DNA of 64,000 nt from contig CP150554.1 of the NCBI GenBank assembly GCA_049487715.1, positions 434,001 to 498,000 on the forward strand. The letters run 5' to 3'. The DNA is from Pycnococcus provasolii (lineage: Eukaryota; Chlorophyta; Pseudoscourfieldiophyceae; Pseudoscourfieldiales). The position numbers were made by a program, and so were the translations under genes. The notes below the pieces were generated by a model that was not told the origin of the DNA, searched no databases, and saw nothing but the letters and a program-made list of their open reading frames with translations. The first letter of the stretch is position 1. Each line of letters begins with the position of its first letter. This document shows positions 1-10,143 of the stretch, piece after piece.

Positions 1-312
1 GACGACGGGTCCAATTTGCGAAAAGACGTCGTAGAGCGTCGCCTCGCCAACCGTCAACTCGAGGTCACCGACGTACAGCGACGAGCCGGCGGAGGATCCT
101 GAGGCTGCGGCAGCGGCACCCGCTCCAGGCGCCGCCCCGTTCCCAGACGCCGCCGGGGCAGCCGCCGGGGCATTTGCTGATGCCCCCGTAGTCCCATTCG
201 CAGCAGCCGCACCTGAGGCGGGAGCTCCACCTGGAGCCGCAGCAGGAGCCGGTGCAGGAGGAGCCGGAGCGCCTGACGCAGGAGTCGACGACGGGGCAGA
301 TGCGGCGGCCAT
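1..312 (-). CDS. Poly(A)-binding protein, N-terminal part (cut by window edge)
   Basis: Reading the minus strand from the ATG at 312 gives 104 open codons running off the left edge. The first ~75 residues are an Ala/Pro/Gly-rich low-complexity leader. They are followed by the start of an RNA-recognition motif reading SSLYVGDLELTVGEATLYDV and then FSQIGPVV, which is the RNP2 strand and first helix of RRM1 of cytoplasmic poly(A)-binding proteins. PABP binds mRNA poly(A) tails and supports translation and mRNA stability. The long Ala-rich leader is unusual because most PABPs begin close to RRM1. RNP1, RRM2-4 and the MLLE domain lie outside the window, so a PABP-related multi-RRM protein cannot be fully excluded. 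Confidence 0.85.
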   Translation of the reverse strand, partial: MAAASAPSSTPASGAPAPPAPAPAAAPGGAPASGAAAANGTTGASANAPAAAPAASGNGAAPGAGAAAAASGSSAGSSLYVGDLELTVGEATLYDVFSQIGPVV

Positions 313-914
313 GGATTCAGCTGAGGTTGGAAAGGACGAAGGGAATAGGAGGAGAAAGAAGAAGGCAAAGGAAATGAAACCAGGGTCGAAGCGAAGCAGA
401 AGCAGAGAGCCTGTGGGAAATGCCAAAGTTCAGGGAAGAACGCGCGTTGGTTGCGAAAGAAGACAGGACAGGGTTTCCGAGAGAAGGAGGCAAATGACCT
501 AAAATGTGGGGTGGCGGCGCTCCCTCCTCCTCTGCCAAACAACGGGCCTGGGGAAAGACCTCCGGGAGGAAAAGAGAAGAGAACGAAGGGACACAGCCCA
601 CAGGCCCTTCTTCAAGGGAGAATCGTGAACAAAATGCCGAGGCAGGGGATACCGGTTTCTCCTTGGCACTTGGGGAAACCTACCTTAAGAGGGAACCGGT
701 ATCCCCACCCTTGAGTTTGACAAGTCTCCCAAGTCTCTCCTGAAAACCGTATCGTACTGTAGACTAGACTATTAGTCCTTCGCTTGTGTGACAGACACAC
801 CCTTTGTCAGTTGTTTTGCTTGGTTCAGTTTTCAAACTCTGGTGTTTTCTTTCTTTTCAAAAATTACTTAAGAGGGGGAAAAAAAAAGAGACGCGCGCGC
901 TAGCCAATAGCTAG
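313..914. other. Intergenic: PABP upstream region and 3' flank of the coiled-coil gene
   Basis: No convincing gene. Both neighbours are on the minus strand, so this stretch holds the PABP promoter and leader and the 3' UTR of the coiled-coil gene. A TACTGTA motif sits at 755-761. The short ORFs here are low-complexity and lack family features. Confidence 0.6.
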
Positions 915-3900
915 CTAACTGCTGCTCGTCGTGCCGGTGTTGTCGCTGTGAACCAGGCCTGGAGGTAGCCAGTGGCGCTGCTTGCGACGCTCGTGCGCCA
1001 GCTCGCGATCGCGCTCACGACGCTCCAACTCGCGGTACGCCTGCGCGAGCGTGCCCTTGCTCGAAACAGACGTGCTCCCGCCACTTGCCTTCGACGACTT
1101 GACACGACGGCTTGGCTTCGCAGCACTGCACACGTCCGCAGGCACGCTTGTGCGCTTCGCAGCCGCCCTGGCGGCGGCGATGGCTGCCGCGGCAGCCGCG
1201 GCGGCGGCGGAATTGTTCGCCGACGTATCAGCAGCCGCCGCCGCCGGCAGCAGCCGTCGCACCCGCCGTCGATGGCCGTGATGCTCCCACAACCTGCCTG
1301 GAACTTCGGGAAGACTTCTTCTTGCTGCTTTCGTACTTCGCCTTGAGCGCCTTGAGCGCCTCGTTCGCATGCTCGAGCTTTCGCTCGGAATCCTCCTCGC
1401 GCTTCTGCACGAGAGAAAGCGCCTTCGCGGCATCCGCCTGCCTACGATTCGCCTCCCCGAGATTCTTCACGCAGCTCTCCAGAAGCGAACGAAGCTTGCG
1501 CGTCTCACCCGCCCACTTTTCGGCAGCGTCGCGATGCTCCGCCTCACGCGCGTTGTGAACATTCGCAAGCTTCTTGAACTTCTCACGGTACCGAACTGCC
1601 GCGGCACGGTACTTCGCAACCTGCTGAGAAAGCGGCAGAGTCGAAACACCTACCAAACTTGCACCCCCGCACTCGCTTGCGGGACTCACGAGATGTGACT
1701 GATCGCTAGGACCGTCGAGCACCATCATGCCACCACCTGGCGTGGGGGGTGGTGCCAAATTCTCCTGCTGCTCCTGTTCCTCGCGAATCGCAAGCAGCTG
1801 GCCCACGCTGCTCTCCCTCTCCTCAATCTCCCTCTCCAGGCGACGACGCTCAGCCTCCAGCGTAAGATTCGCCTCACGTGCCTCCTCGAGCGCCGCACGT
1901 GCCGACTCAAAAGCAACCGCGTGCTCCGCGCTCGCGTTCTCGGCAGCTGCGAGATTCTCCTTGAGAGCGTCGCGCTGCTCAGTCACGTCATGCAGACGAG
2001 TCTTCGCCGTCGCAAGCTGAGTTGCAAGAGCCCTCGCCTTCGCGGTGACTTCCTCGTGCTCGTGACTCTGCCGCCGCTGCTGCTCCTTGTCCACGCTGCT
2101 GCCTCCGCCTCCGCCTCCGCCGCAGCCTCCCGGGATGCCGCCTCGAGCGAATTCACGCGAACCTTGAGCTGCTCAATCTCGTCCTCCTTCTCTCCCACAG
2201 CCGATGACAAGCGCGAACGCTCATCTGCCAGCGCCTCGATGCGGCCAGCAAGCTGCGATGTCACCTCCTGCATCTGCCTCGCACCCTGCGCCATTTCCGC
2301 ATAACGTCTTGCATCCAGCATGCTGCGTTCCGTGGAACGTTCCACGCAGCGACGCTGCCCGCTCACCGTGCTCCACAGCATGCCATTCTCAACCTTCAGG
2401 CTGCGAATGCGCTCAAACGCGCGTGCGAACAAAACACGGCACTGTGAGCGACTTCCAAGCGCGCGCTCCAGCACTCGTACGCGCGACCTTGGTGAAGCAT
2501 CTACGGCATTCACGTCGTCCACAGAGTCTTCCTCCCCGTACGCCTTCAGGCCCACGAGCACGCTGTCATCCGCACGGGAATCCCCCTCGGACGATCCAGG
2601 ACCGACGTCGGCGTCGGCGTCGTCGCTGTTTACGGCATCTCCGAGCTCTTCGACGACGCGTCGAAGCGAATCGACGCGCTCGCGCAGCGGCTCCGCGCCA
2701 TCAGCAGCTCCGATCTCCGCGTCGAGCCCATCCACCACGGCACTGAGCTCGCGGCTTGCCGATTCGACGAGCGCTGCGCGCGCACGAAGCGCACGGCACT
2801 CGCCCGTCGCACGCTCCAAGGCCAGCTTGGTCTTCGGCGCAGAGGCAGCAGCGCACTCGTCCTGCTGAGCCTGTGCCAATGACGCCACCTCTTTCTCTTT
2901 CATCTTCTCCACCGCGGCGGTCATCTCCGCGCCAATCGCGAGACCGCGCTTCGCCTCCGACAAAAGGTGATCACGCTCGCTTAGCAGCTTCGCGTTCTCA
3001 GACTTCAGCTCTTCCGCGCGCGTCATGGCGGCGTCGAGGAAGCGATAGGCATCCTCGATCGATGTGGCCAGGCGCTTCGATGCACTGCACTGCTGCTCGT
3101 CATCGGTGTCGATGGTCTGATCAGCGTCCTCCTCGCTCTGAGACGACTCCTTGGTGACATCGCCCTCCTCCGTCTGCCCTTCCTTCGTCTGCGTCCCCTG
3201 CACATCGGACAAACCATCCTGGCAAACGCGCGCAACGCGCGCGCTGAGGCGCTCCGCCGCCCTTGCAAACTCCGCGCCAAGCGTAAGGCTCTTCTCCATC
3301 TCCACCAGCAGCTCAGCACGTTCGTCGCGAAGCTTCGTGTTCTCCTTCTGAAGAGCCTCAGCCTTCTGCAGCGCATCGTCGAGGTACACACATGTCCGCT
3401 GGAGCTCCGCTCGCGCCGCCCCCTCGCGAGCCTCGATCGCTGCCAGCGAAGCTGCGGCGGCAGCCTCCTGCCTCGCAGCAGCCTCCGCCTCGCGCTCGGC
3501 GCCCGCGCTCGCGTCAGTCTGACGCTGCGCCACAGCCTCGTCTCTTGCCAATTCAGCCTCCTCGCACTGGCGGGTGCGGACGAGCCTGAGCCACTGTAGA
3601 AACACGACGTTCTTTGCCATGGAGTCGACACGGCGCTGGTAGACGTTCACCAGCCAGTCAAGCACGCGCTTGCCAAGCTGCCGGCTCCTCTCGAGATCGT
3701 CGATGCGGGCCTCCTTCGCCTCGAGAAGCTCGGTGTACGTCGCAAGAGCCGCCTCGGCCGCAGCAGCCTGCTCCTCGGCGTTGCCACCTGCGGCTGCCGC
3801 GGTACGCGCGGCGGCAAGCGCATCGCGTGCCGCGCCAAGATCCTCCTCCAGCCTCTCGTTGTGCTCCTGCAGAGACGATGCCTCAGCCTGATTCTCCTCC

Positions 3901-5945
3901 AACAGAGCTGCAATCTCCTTGTTCGCCGCAATCAATTCCTCCTCCGCCTGACGTGCCGCCTCCGCCTCGGCAAGCGCCTTCGCCTTCGCCTTGCGCGCCG
4001 CCTCCGCCTCGGCTGCTGCGTGGGCCTGCGCCTCGCGTGCAACCTCCGCCTCGGCGATCGCCTCAGCCTCAGCCTCGCGCGCCACCTCCGCCGTTGCCTT
4101 TGCCTTACGTGCTGCCATGCGCGCCGCCTCCGCCTCCGCCTTAGCTTTCGCCTCCTCCTCGCGAGCAGCCTCCGTCTCCGCGGCAGCTTGCTCCTTTACC
4201 TTGCGCGCCTCTTCTCTAGCTCTCGCCTCCTCCTCGCGAGCAGCCTCCGTCTCCGCGGTAGCTTGCTCCTTTACCTTGCGCGCCTCTTCTCTAGCCTTCG
4301 CCTCGTCCTCGCGAGCAGCCTCCGTCTCGGCAGCGGCTTGCTCCTTTACCTTGCGCGCCTCTTCTCTAGCCTTCGCCTCGTCCTCGCGAGCAGCCTCCGT
4401 CTCGGCGGCGGCATGCTCCTTCGCCGTTTGTGCTGCCTCGGCGGCAGCCAGAGCGTCCTTCGCCGCAGCACTGAGCTCCGCCTCTTTCTTCGCAGCCTCC
4501 GCGCGAACTTCTTCAACCGCCATCCCGTCGAAATCAGCATGCCTTTGCTTTACGTCCTCCACCTGCGCTTCGTGTAAACGCCGGTTCTCTTCGAGCAGCT
4601 GCTCCATCTGAATTCCTTTCTGCTCAAGCATGGAGAGCTTGGCTCCCTGGTCTCTGAGCGTTCGCTTCAGACTCGCCTCAGACTCCAGAACCGTTTCGAG
4701 GTGCTGCAGACCAGCGCGATGCTTGCACGCGAGGTCGTAGTTGGCCGCGCGAAGGTTGGCAACCTCCACCTCAAGCCTGTCGCTGTCGTTCACCTTTCTT
4801 TTGAGGTTCATGGCCTCTTCCTTGCACATCTGGTACTCGCGAGCGAGGCCCTCGCAGCGTGACACGAGCGCCTCATTTTCGACGCGCAGGCGCATAGCCT
4901 CGCTCGGAGTGCCGTTCGAAACCTCGATGGCCATGCTGCTTGTGTTGCTGGCCTTGGCCTTTGCCGCGCTAGTCGCGATATCGTCAGCAACGCTTACAAC
5001 GTGCGCCACCTCGCTGCTAATTGCGCGTGCAAGCTGTGAAAGGCTTACCGGCTGCGAGCCTGGGCTCGCGGCAGGGGAGACTCCCGTACTTGGCGGGAGA
5101 ACGAGAGCGTCGTACAGCGGATTTTCAATCCTTGGTTGCTGCGTGTCGCTGGCGTTCTTCAAGCCCCACGCGCGGAGCACGTGCCAAGTTTCGAGCAGCG
5201 TCTGTCCGAGCGCGGATGTGGGCACGCCCGGGCTCGCCGCCTCGGGTTCCTCGGCTTCTTGCTCCGCCTCTCCGTCTTGACCGTCACAGCCATGTTCGTG
5301 GATGAAAGTAGCCACCTCCGTCGCCTGCGCGATGACGTCGCTGAGTGCGAGCGAGCCTACTGAGGCACGCAAGTCCACGTTCTCGTCGTCGCCGTTGCTG
5401 TTGCCGTCGTCATCCTCGTCTGACGCTTCGTTTTGTGCGCGGCCGGGTGCACTTAAGGCGGACGGGCTTTCTAGTTCCTCCTCGGCGTCCGCGACGAACG
5501 TCGCGAGCGTCGACTCGACGAGTTGAACGCCCCTTGCAAGCCTAATCGCCTTCTCAAGGTTTAAGGGCAGGACGTTATCGTCTTCGGCGGCACTTCCCCC
5601 TCGCGTCGTCGTGACGTAGCTGGTAGACGACGGTGGTTGCACAACGGCCGCCGCCGACGCCGCCGCCGTCTTCCTATTTTTCTTGAGCCTTGCACCTCCG
5701 GCGTGAGCACTCTTGGCAGGCACTCCGTAGCTGTCTTCGCTCGCTGGCCCGTTCATTCCCGTTGGCTTCCCGCTGACGTTCGCGGAGCGCGAGCGCAGCG
5801 GCGCGCGTCCTGTTCTGGTGTGCGCGGCGGTGGACTCGACGAGCACGGGCGGAGGTGCGGTCATGTTCAAGGTGGTTGGGATTCGTATGGCCCCAGAGTT
5901 CTGAGCTGCTGCTGCTCTCCCATGGTTGTTGGCGTGAGACGGCAT
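915..5945 (-). CDS. Giant coiled-coil protein (about 1,676 aa; two compensating frameshifts)
   Basis: The ATG at 5945 is preferred over an upstream in-frame extension of hydrophobic, Pro-rich sequence. About 300 residues of Ser/Ala/Asp-rich sequence come first, then over 1,000 residues of heptad-rich Ala/Glu/Lys/Arg coiled coil, including a 25-residue tandem repeat (EAAREDEAKAREEARKVKEQ type) encoded by a 75-bp DNA repeat near 4147-4420. The C-terminus ends in a basic segment rich in ELERRERDRELAHERRK. The frame shifts near 2095-2120 and back near 1230-1300, both in GC-rich triplet runs. One missing and one extra base restore a single 1,677-codon frame, so the reading frame downstream is the same as upstream. 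No catalytic domain is visible. A structural role (cytoskeletal, centrosomal or Golgi tether) is only inference from the coiled coil. Confidence 0.7.
4147..4420. repeat. 75-bp tandem repeat inside the coiled-coil gene
   Basis: A 75-bp unit recurs in phase; for example ctcctttacc occurs at 4191, 4266 and 4341. At least three full copies plus flanking degenerate ones encode a 25-residue Ala/Glu/Lys/Arg coiled-coil module. Because 75 is a multiple of 3, copy number can change without breaking the frame. Confidence 0.85.
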
Positions 5946-6304
5946 GGCACGCCCAGTCAACAGCAAGCCAAGCACCTCAAGCAGCACGAGCACGACGCGC
6001 GCGCCCTGCTGCTTTGGAAAACAGAAAATGAATACGTGAGACGAAGCAGGCGCTCCGAGGAGGTCCGGAGGAGGAGGAGAGAGAAGGAGAGGGGTCAAGA
6101 GGGGGGGGGGGAAGTTTGAATTTTTCCAATTTTCTTCCACTTTTTCAAACTTTGGAAACCAATTCCAATTGGGGGTTCCATTTTTTGATTCCCTGAATTA
6201 TGATTCGGGGTTAGGGTTAGGGTTAGGGTTAGGGTTAGGGTTAGGGACTCGGCCCCTTCCCTTCCGTCTGTCCGGAGCCCATTTTTATTTTTCCGATTCG
6301 GGAA
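5946..6304. promoter_or_regulatory. Divergent promoter between coiled-coil gene and PI31, with (TTAGGG)6
   Basis: The two genes point away from each other across this 359-bp gap. It contains TTCGGGG followed by six perfect TTAGGG units at 6211-6246, ending 58 bp before the PI31 start codon. The tract lies between genes, so it is an interstitial telomere-like element and not a chromosome end. Its regulatory role is inferred from recurrence of similar tracts in other divergent promoters in this window. Confidence 0.6.
6211..6246 (+). repeat. Telomere-like (TTAGGG)6 tract
   Basis: Six perfect TTAGGG units in a row, G-rich on the PI31 coding strand, immediately preceded by ttcgggg. Confidence 0.97.
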
Positions 6305-7420
6305 ATGTCCGCCGCCGCGTCATCCGCAGCGGGTGGTGCGAATGCCAATGGTGGGCAGCGCACGCGTCCGTCTTTGCCTGTGACACGCGCACTTCTCGCC
6401 TCCATCAAAACCACCTGGCTCGCTCGGTCTGCTCACGCTCCTCAGTCGTCCTCACACGCCCGATTCGCACTCGCACTGCACGCAGCAATCACGTCCGCCG
6501 GATTCGCACTGGTACAAGCCGGACCACGCGCGTCGCGAACCGCGCGCACGGGACTCCCCGCATCATCGGTCGACGATACCGCACAAGACGTCGCGCGAGA
6601 GTGGGACGCGCTCGAGGGGGGAGAGTTCGCTTTCGTATACAAGGCACCCGACGAGTGGTCGAACGAAAGCGCGCACGTACTCGTACGGTGCGTGCCGGCG
6701 CCGGAGGAAGCGGGCGAGAACGAAAGCGCGATCGTCGCGAGGGCTGTGCGCGTCGACGAAAGCGCGAACGAGAGCGCAATCGTCGCACAACGGCGCGTTG
6801 TAGTGCCAACAACACCGCCTGACGCAGGACTCGAGGAGCTTGCGACGGAGGAGGCGACCGCGCTCCTGGACGGAGCTATGCCAGAACAGACGCAGCGACG
6901 ACACACGACCACAGCAAACGCGGGAAGTGCGGGAAACAACGATACGGACGAACCGCGCACGACGACCGTGCCTCAGCCTGCGCCGACTCCGTACGACGAG
7001 CGTCCTCCTCCGTATGGCGTGGGCGACCCACGCTTCCGCCCACAGCCGTGGGCGGGTGTCGGCGCCGACGACCTCGATCCTTTTGGCGGCATCCCGCCTC
7101 CAGGGTTCGCGCCAGGGATGCCTGGCAATGTCGTAGGTCCGAATCATCCGATCTTTGGCGGAGCGCCAGGTTTGCCGCCAGGGTATGCGCCTCTTCCACC
7201 GGGAGTGCCTCCTGGCGCACGCTTCGACCCGTACGGACCACCGGGTATGCCAGGTTTTGGCCAGCCACCTCCACCTGGCTTTCCGTCATTTCCGGGACGC
7301 GGACGTGGGCGCGGCGTGGGTGGTGTCCCAGATCCAGATCGTGGTGAACCTCCGGTGCATCCCGATGTACAGTACCGTCCTCCACCGGATGGCGGGGACC
7401 TCTTCAACCAGTTCATGTAA
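6305..7420 (+). CDS. Proteasome inhibitor/assembly factor PI31 (PSMF1-like)
   Basis: A 371-residue protein. The N-terminal ~190 residues form the FP (Fbxo7/PI31) domain region, with RFALALHAAITSAGFALVQA and later REWDALEGGEFAFVYKAP. The C-terminal half is disordered and Pro/Gly-rich with the family signatures YGVGDPRFRPQPW, GPNHPIFGG and ARFDPYGPPGMPGFG. PI31 binds the 20S proteasome and regulates or transports it; its Pro-rich tail enters the catalytic chamber. The ATG at 6305 is the first in frame before the FP domain. The stop codon overlaps TGTAA (catgtaaac). The gene converges on the ABHD17-like gene with only 39 bp between stops. Length is near that of plant and animal PI31 (about 270-300 aa) but with longer spacers. 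Confidence 0.88.
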   Translation: MSAAASSAAGGANANGGQRTRPSLPVTRALLASIKTTWLARSAHAPQSSSHARFALALHAAITSAGFALVQAGPRASRTARTGLPASSVDDTAQDVAREWDALEGGEFAFVYKAPDEWSNESAHVLVRCVPAPEEAGENESAIVARAVRVDESANESAIVAQRRVVVPTTPPDAGLEELATEEATALLDGAMPEQTQRRHTTTANAGSAGNNDTDEPRTTTVPQPAPTPYDERPPPYGVGDPRFRPQPWAGVGADDLDPFGGIPPPGFAPGMPGNVVGPNHPIFGGAPGLPPGYAPLPPGVPPGARFDPYGPPGMPGFGQPPPPGFPSFPGRGRGRGVGGVPDPDRGEPPVHPDVQYRPPPDGGDLFNQFM

Positions 7421-7459
7421 ACTCCCTGAATCCTCTCAACTGAAAAACAACGGGAATAC

Positions 7460-8968
7460 TTACACGCGATTGTGCACAATGTCCGTTAAGAAAGTTGTGC
7501 TGCGCTGCACGAGAAGAAGTTCCGTCCGCGCTATCCTTGATGGCGTATTATTGATGGCGTCGTCGTCGAAGTCGTCGTCGTCATGATTGTGATGGTCATC
7601 GTTCACTAAGCCTGCCAATGGCATGTTGACTGCCGTGTCAATGGCGTCGACGTCAGCAGATTCTTCACGTCTTGAGGTTGCACTGCCGCCGGATGATGTT
7701 TGTTTGACACTCACCGTGATATCGGCATGCCTGGCAATACCTGCGAAGAGCCGCTCGGAAGTTTTCAGTCCGCCCTTGAGAGCCGTACGCAAAAATTCCG
7801 CCGCACCGGCATAGAATCCTGCAGGTCGAATCGAGTTGTGGTCATGACCTTCGCAGAATACAACGAGTCGCTTCTCCGTGCCTCCGTAAGCCACCTGCAG
7901 GCGGTACGCGTGACGCGTGTCGATGAGGCCATCCTCGTAGGCATGTCCGTGGAACATGGGCATATTGCAGTCTCGTGCTGCAGCCAGAGCGTCGATGGTG
8001 CGCACGTCAAAGCCGGCAACATCTCGCACACCTCGCGCGACGGTTCCGATGGCAAACCGAAGCAGCAGTCGAGGAATTCGGACGGATCGCAGCGCGATGT
8101 CCGACATGACATCCGTCAGCGTGGAGAATGGACTGTCGAGCACGATCGCGGCGATCGTGGCATTTTGCGACGCGTGCAACAGCGCGCTGACGGCACCCAT
8201 CGAACGACCCCAGAGAGCGATGTGCCCAAACTGCGGGTGGTACGTTTGACCTTGCGCTGAGGCAAAGACTCCACCCACGAGCTCAGCCTCTCCGCGCGCC
8301 TCGTCCGTGCTCTGTCCCCCCGGCGAGAAGGCCACGCCCTGGTCAGTGAAGGCGACTCGCGCGCACTGCGCGAAATTCACAACAGTCGCGAGGTCTACTT
8401 GCTCGTTGTGCCCGAGCGTGCAATATTCGCCGCCGCTCTGTCCGGATCCGCTGAAGTCGAAACACAGCACATCCACATCCATGGGCAGCAACGCCGCGAC
8501 AGCCTCGGTTGCATCAGCACGGCAGCCGCTATTCCCATGCGCGTAGATCACGACGGGAATGAACGCCGACTCGCCCATCCTGCGCGCCTCAGCTCTGAGC
8601 CTCTCGTTCCTCGTCGTCGTGTAGTGAGAGCACTGGATCTGCACGAGCGCTGCCTGTGCCGATCGGTCGGTATCCTGCTGCTGCTGCTGATTTCTTCGAG
8701 GCGCGTAGTAGATGCAGTGTGGCGCGGGACCAAATCCGCCGCACGTTCTGCCAGCCATGTCGTCGTCGTCATCATCATCCGCGCCGTTGCGTATCGCACG
8801 CACGAGCGCGAAGTCGCGCCGCACGCCGCTCGTTCCTTGCCCGAGGCTGAAATGCGCTCGCGATGCGTGCTGTCCTCCGAGCAGGTGGTACTCCGTTTGT
8901 CTCGGCGGTCGCACGATTATTTGTACGAATGCGGATCGCAGGGACGAGATGATATTCCAAGGCACCAT
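7460..8968 (-). CDS. ABHD17/FAM108-like alpha/beta hydrolase
   Basis: A 502-residue protein from the ATG at 8968. The short N-terminal stretch with IIVRPP resembles the start of ABHD17/BEM46-type hydrolases. The fold is recognisable: VVIYAHGNSG (oxyanion strand), LCFDFSGSGQSGG, the nucleophile elbow GRSMG with Ser256, an acid in HAYEDGLID and a catalytic His in CEGHDHNS. ABHD17 proteins are depalmitoylating thioesterases in animals; the substrate here is unknown. Unusual features are an insertion of about 35 residues before the nucleophile elbow and an Asp-rich, Ser-rich tail of about 100 residues. The D7 tract near residue 64 and the tail tract NDDHHNHDDDDFDDD come from GAC/GAT triplet runs. 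Confidence 0.82.
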   Translation of the reverse strand: MVPWNIISSLRSAFVQIIVRPPRQTEYHLLGGQHASRAHFSLGQGTSGVRRDFALVRAIRNGADDDDDDDMAGRTCGGFGPAPHCIYYAPRRNQQQQQDTDRSAQAALVQIQCSHYTTTRNERLRAEARRMGESAFIPVVIYAHGNSGCRADATEAVAALLPMDVDVLCFDFSGSGQSGGEYCTLGHNEQVDLATVVNFAQCARVAFTDQGVAFSPGGQSTDEARGEAELVGGVFASAQGQTYHPQFGHIALWGRSMGAVSALLHASQNATIAAIVLDSPFSTLTDVMSDIALRSVRIPRLLLRFAIGTVARGVRDVAGFDVRTIDALAAARDCNMPMFHGHAYEDGLIDTRHAYRLQVAYGGTEKRLVVFCEGHDHNSIRPAGFYAGAAEFLRTALKGGLKTSERLFAGIARHADITVSVKQTSSGGSATSRREESADVDAIDTAVNMPLAGLVNDDHHNHDDDDFDDDAINNTPSRIARTELLLVQRSTTFLTDIVHNRV

Positions 8969-9462
8969 ATATATTATTATTGGAAATTGCAATTTGCAAT
9001 CACCAATAAGAATGATTGATTGATTGGACAAGCTCAATTGATTACCCGTAGATCAATTGGATGAAGACTTGAAGAGATGCTGTATCACGCGTGCACAAGT
9101 TTCCAGGAATGTACAACAAATGTACAACAGTACCCTGGAGTACTCAGGACTGCTAATCAATCCAATGGATGTACAGTAATCAGTGAATGAATGGCGTAGT
9201 ACAGTACAAATCTAGAGGATGAAGGAACTCGGGAAAATGGCGTGAAAAATGCAATGGCGTCCGGAAAAATAAAATGCAATTCAATTCCGGAAGAGGGAGG
9301 GAACTAAAGGGAGGGAGACAAAACCCTGGAGGCTCCCGAAACCTTGTAATAAGACGGGAACAGAACAGAAGGCGTCAACCGTAACCGTATTTACACCGGT
9401 ACTGTAAAGTGTAAACTATGTCGTCTTAACTTATAAGCTCGCGTCTCTTATTTTGTTTTTGG
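8969..9462. other. Intergenic, no gene seen
   Basis: An AT-richer spacer between two minus-strand genes. It contains several TACAGTA/TACTGTA copies (for example 9200-9206 and near 9396) but no supported coding sequence. Confidence 0.6.
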
Positions 9463-10143
9463 TTAGTTTTTCATTTCGAAGAATACCGCCTTGATGGCCT
9501 TCGTGCCCGTGTTCTTCAGGCTGTGGTACGCGAACGGAGGCGCGCTCATCGGCGCGGGAACGCCCATAGGGCACTGCAGAGGCACGGGCATCGCCGCACT
9601 TTCGTCGCCGCCGGGGTAGATGGTCACCTGGTCACCCTCGAGGAAGTAGATGAGGTGGTCGCGGTGGTGGTGCACAGGGTCCTGCTCGCCAGGCTGCATC
9701 GTCAGCATGCCCGTGATCCACTCGGCGTTCTCCGCCAGCTTCGTGTAGCACGTCGGCGCGACGTCGAACGGGCTCTTGAAGCCGTCAACAGCGCCACACG
9801 TCTTGCAGGTCGGGTACGGCTCCACAAACACAATCTTCGCCGTCGTGGTTCCGACATTCTTGACGACGTGCTTTCCCGCGGGGATGACAGGAGCTGCGCC
9901 GGCTGGCAGCTCCACCTCCGCGGACCCTTCCGTGGCGCCGGGCGGGGGTGACAGCTCCAACTTGGCACCTTCCACGACGTACATGCTGTGCTCCGGGTGG
10001 TCGTGCTCCTTGTCCGCCTCACCAGGTTTGAGTTCCATTTCGACGAGGCGTGCGCCTGGAATCTCCGCCACCACCTTGTAGTGGTCCGGGTTAGACGTGC
10101 AGCAGTCAGGCAGGCCGGAAGCGAACTTGAAAATGTCAGACAT
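9463..10143 (-). CDS. Two-domain cupin protein
   Basis: A 226-residue protein with two cupin beta-barrels in tandem. The first has LKPGEADKEHDHPEHSMYVVEG and a closing IPAGKHVVKNVGT. The second has MQPGEQDPVHHHRDHLIYFLEG followed by FAYHSLKNTGTKAIKAVFFE. Each carries His residues of the metal-binding motif (HDHPEH and HHHRDH), so both barrels could hold a metal. No signal peptide is present, suggesting a cytosolic protein. The substrate is not predictable; cupins of this size include dioxygenases, isomerases and binding proteins. The ATG at 10143 lies directly upstream of the first barrel. It is unrelated in detail to the ureidoglycine aminohydrolase cupin at 49.5 kb. Confidence 0.85.
   Translation of the reverse strand: MSDIFKFASGLPDCCTSNPDHYKVVAEIPGARLVEMELKPGEADKEHDHPEHSMYVVEGAKLELSPPPGATEGSAEVELPAGAAPVIPAGKHVVKNVGTTTAKIVFVEPYPTCKTCGAVDGFKSPFDVAPTCYTKLAENAEWITGMLTMQPGEQDPVHHHRDHLIYFLEGDQVTIYPGGDESAAMPVPLQCPMGVPAPMSAPPFAYHSLKNTGTKAIKAVFFEMKN

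Noticed and set aside
3861-4611. Plus-strand ORFs of 238 and 206 residues within the coiled-coil gene
   Set aside because: Leu/Arg or Ala/Ser repeats reflecting the 75-bp repeat read antisense.
6211-6246. Possible true chromosome end from TTAGGG units
   Set aside because: Genes continue on both sides and the tract has only six units; better explained as an interstitial promoter element.
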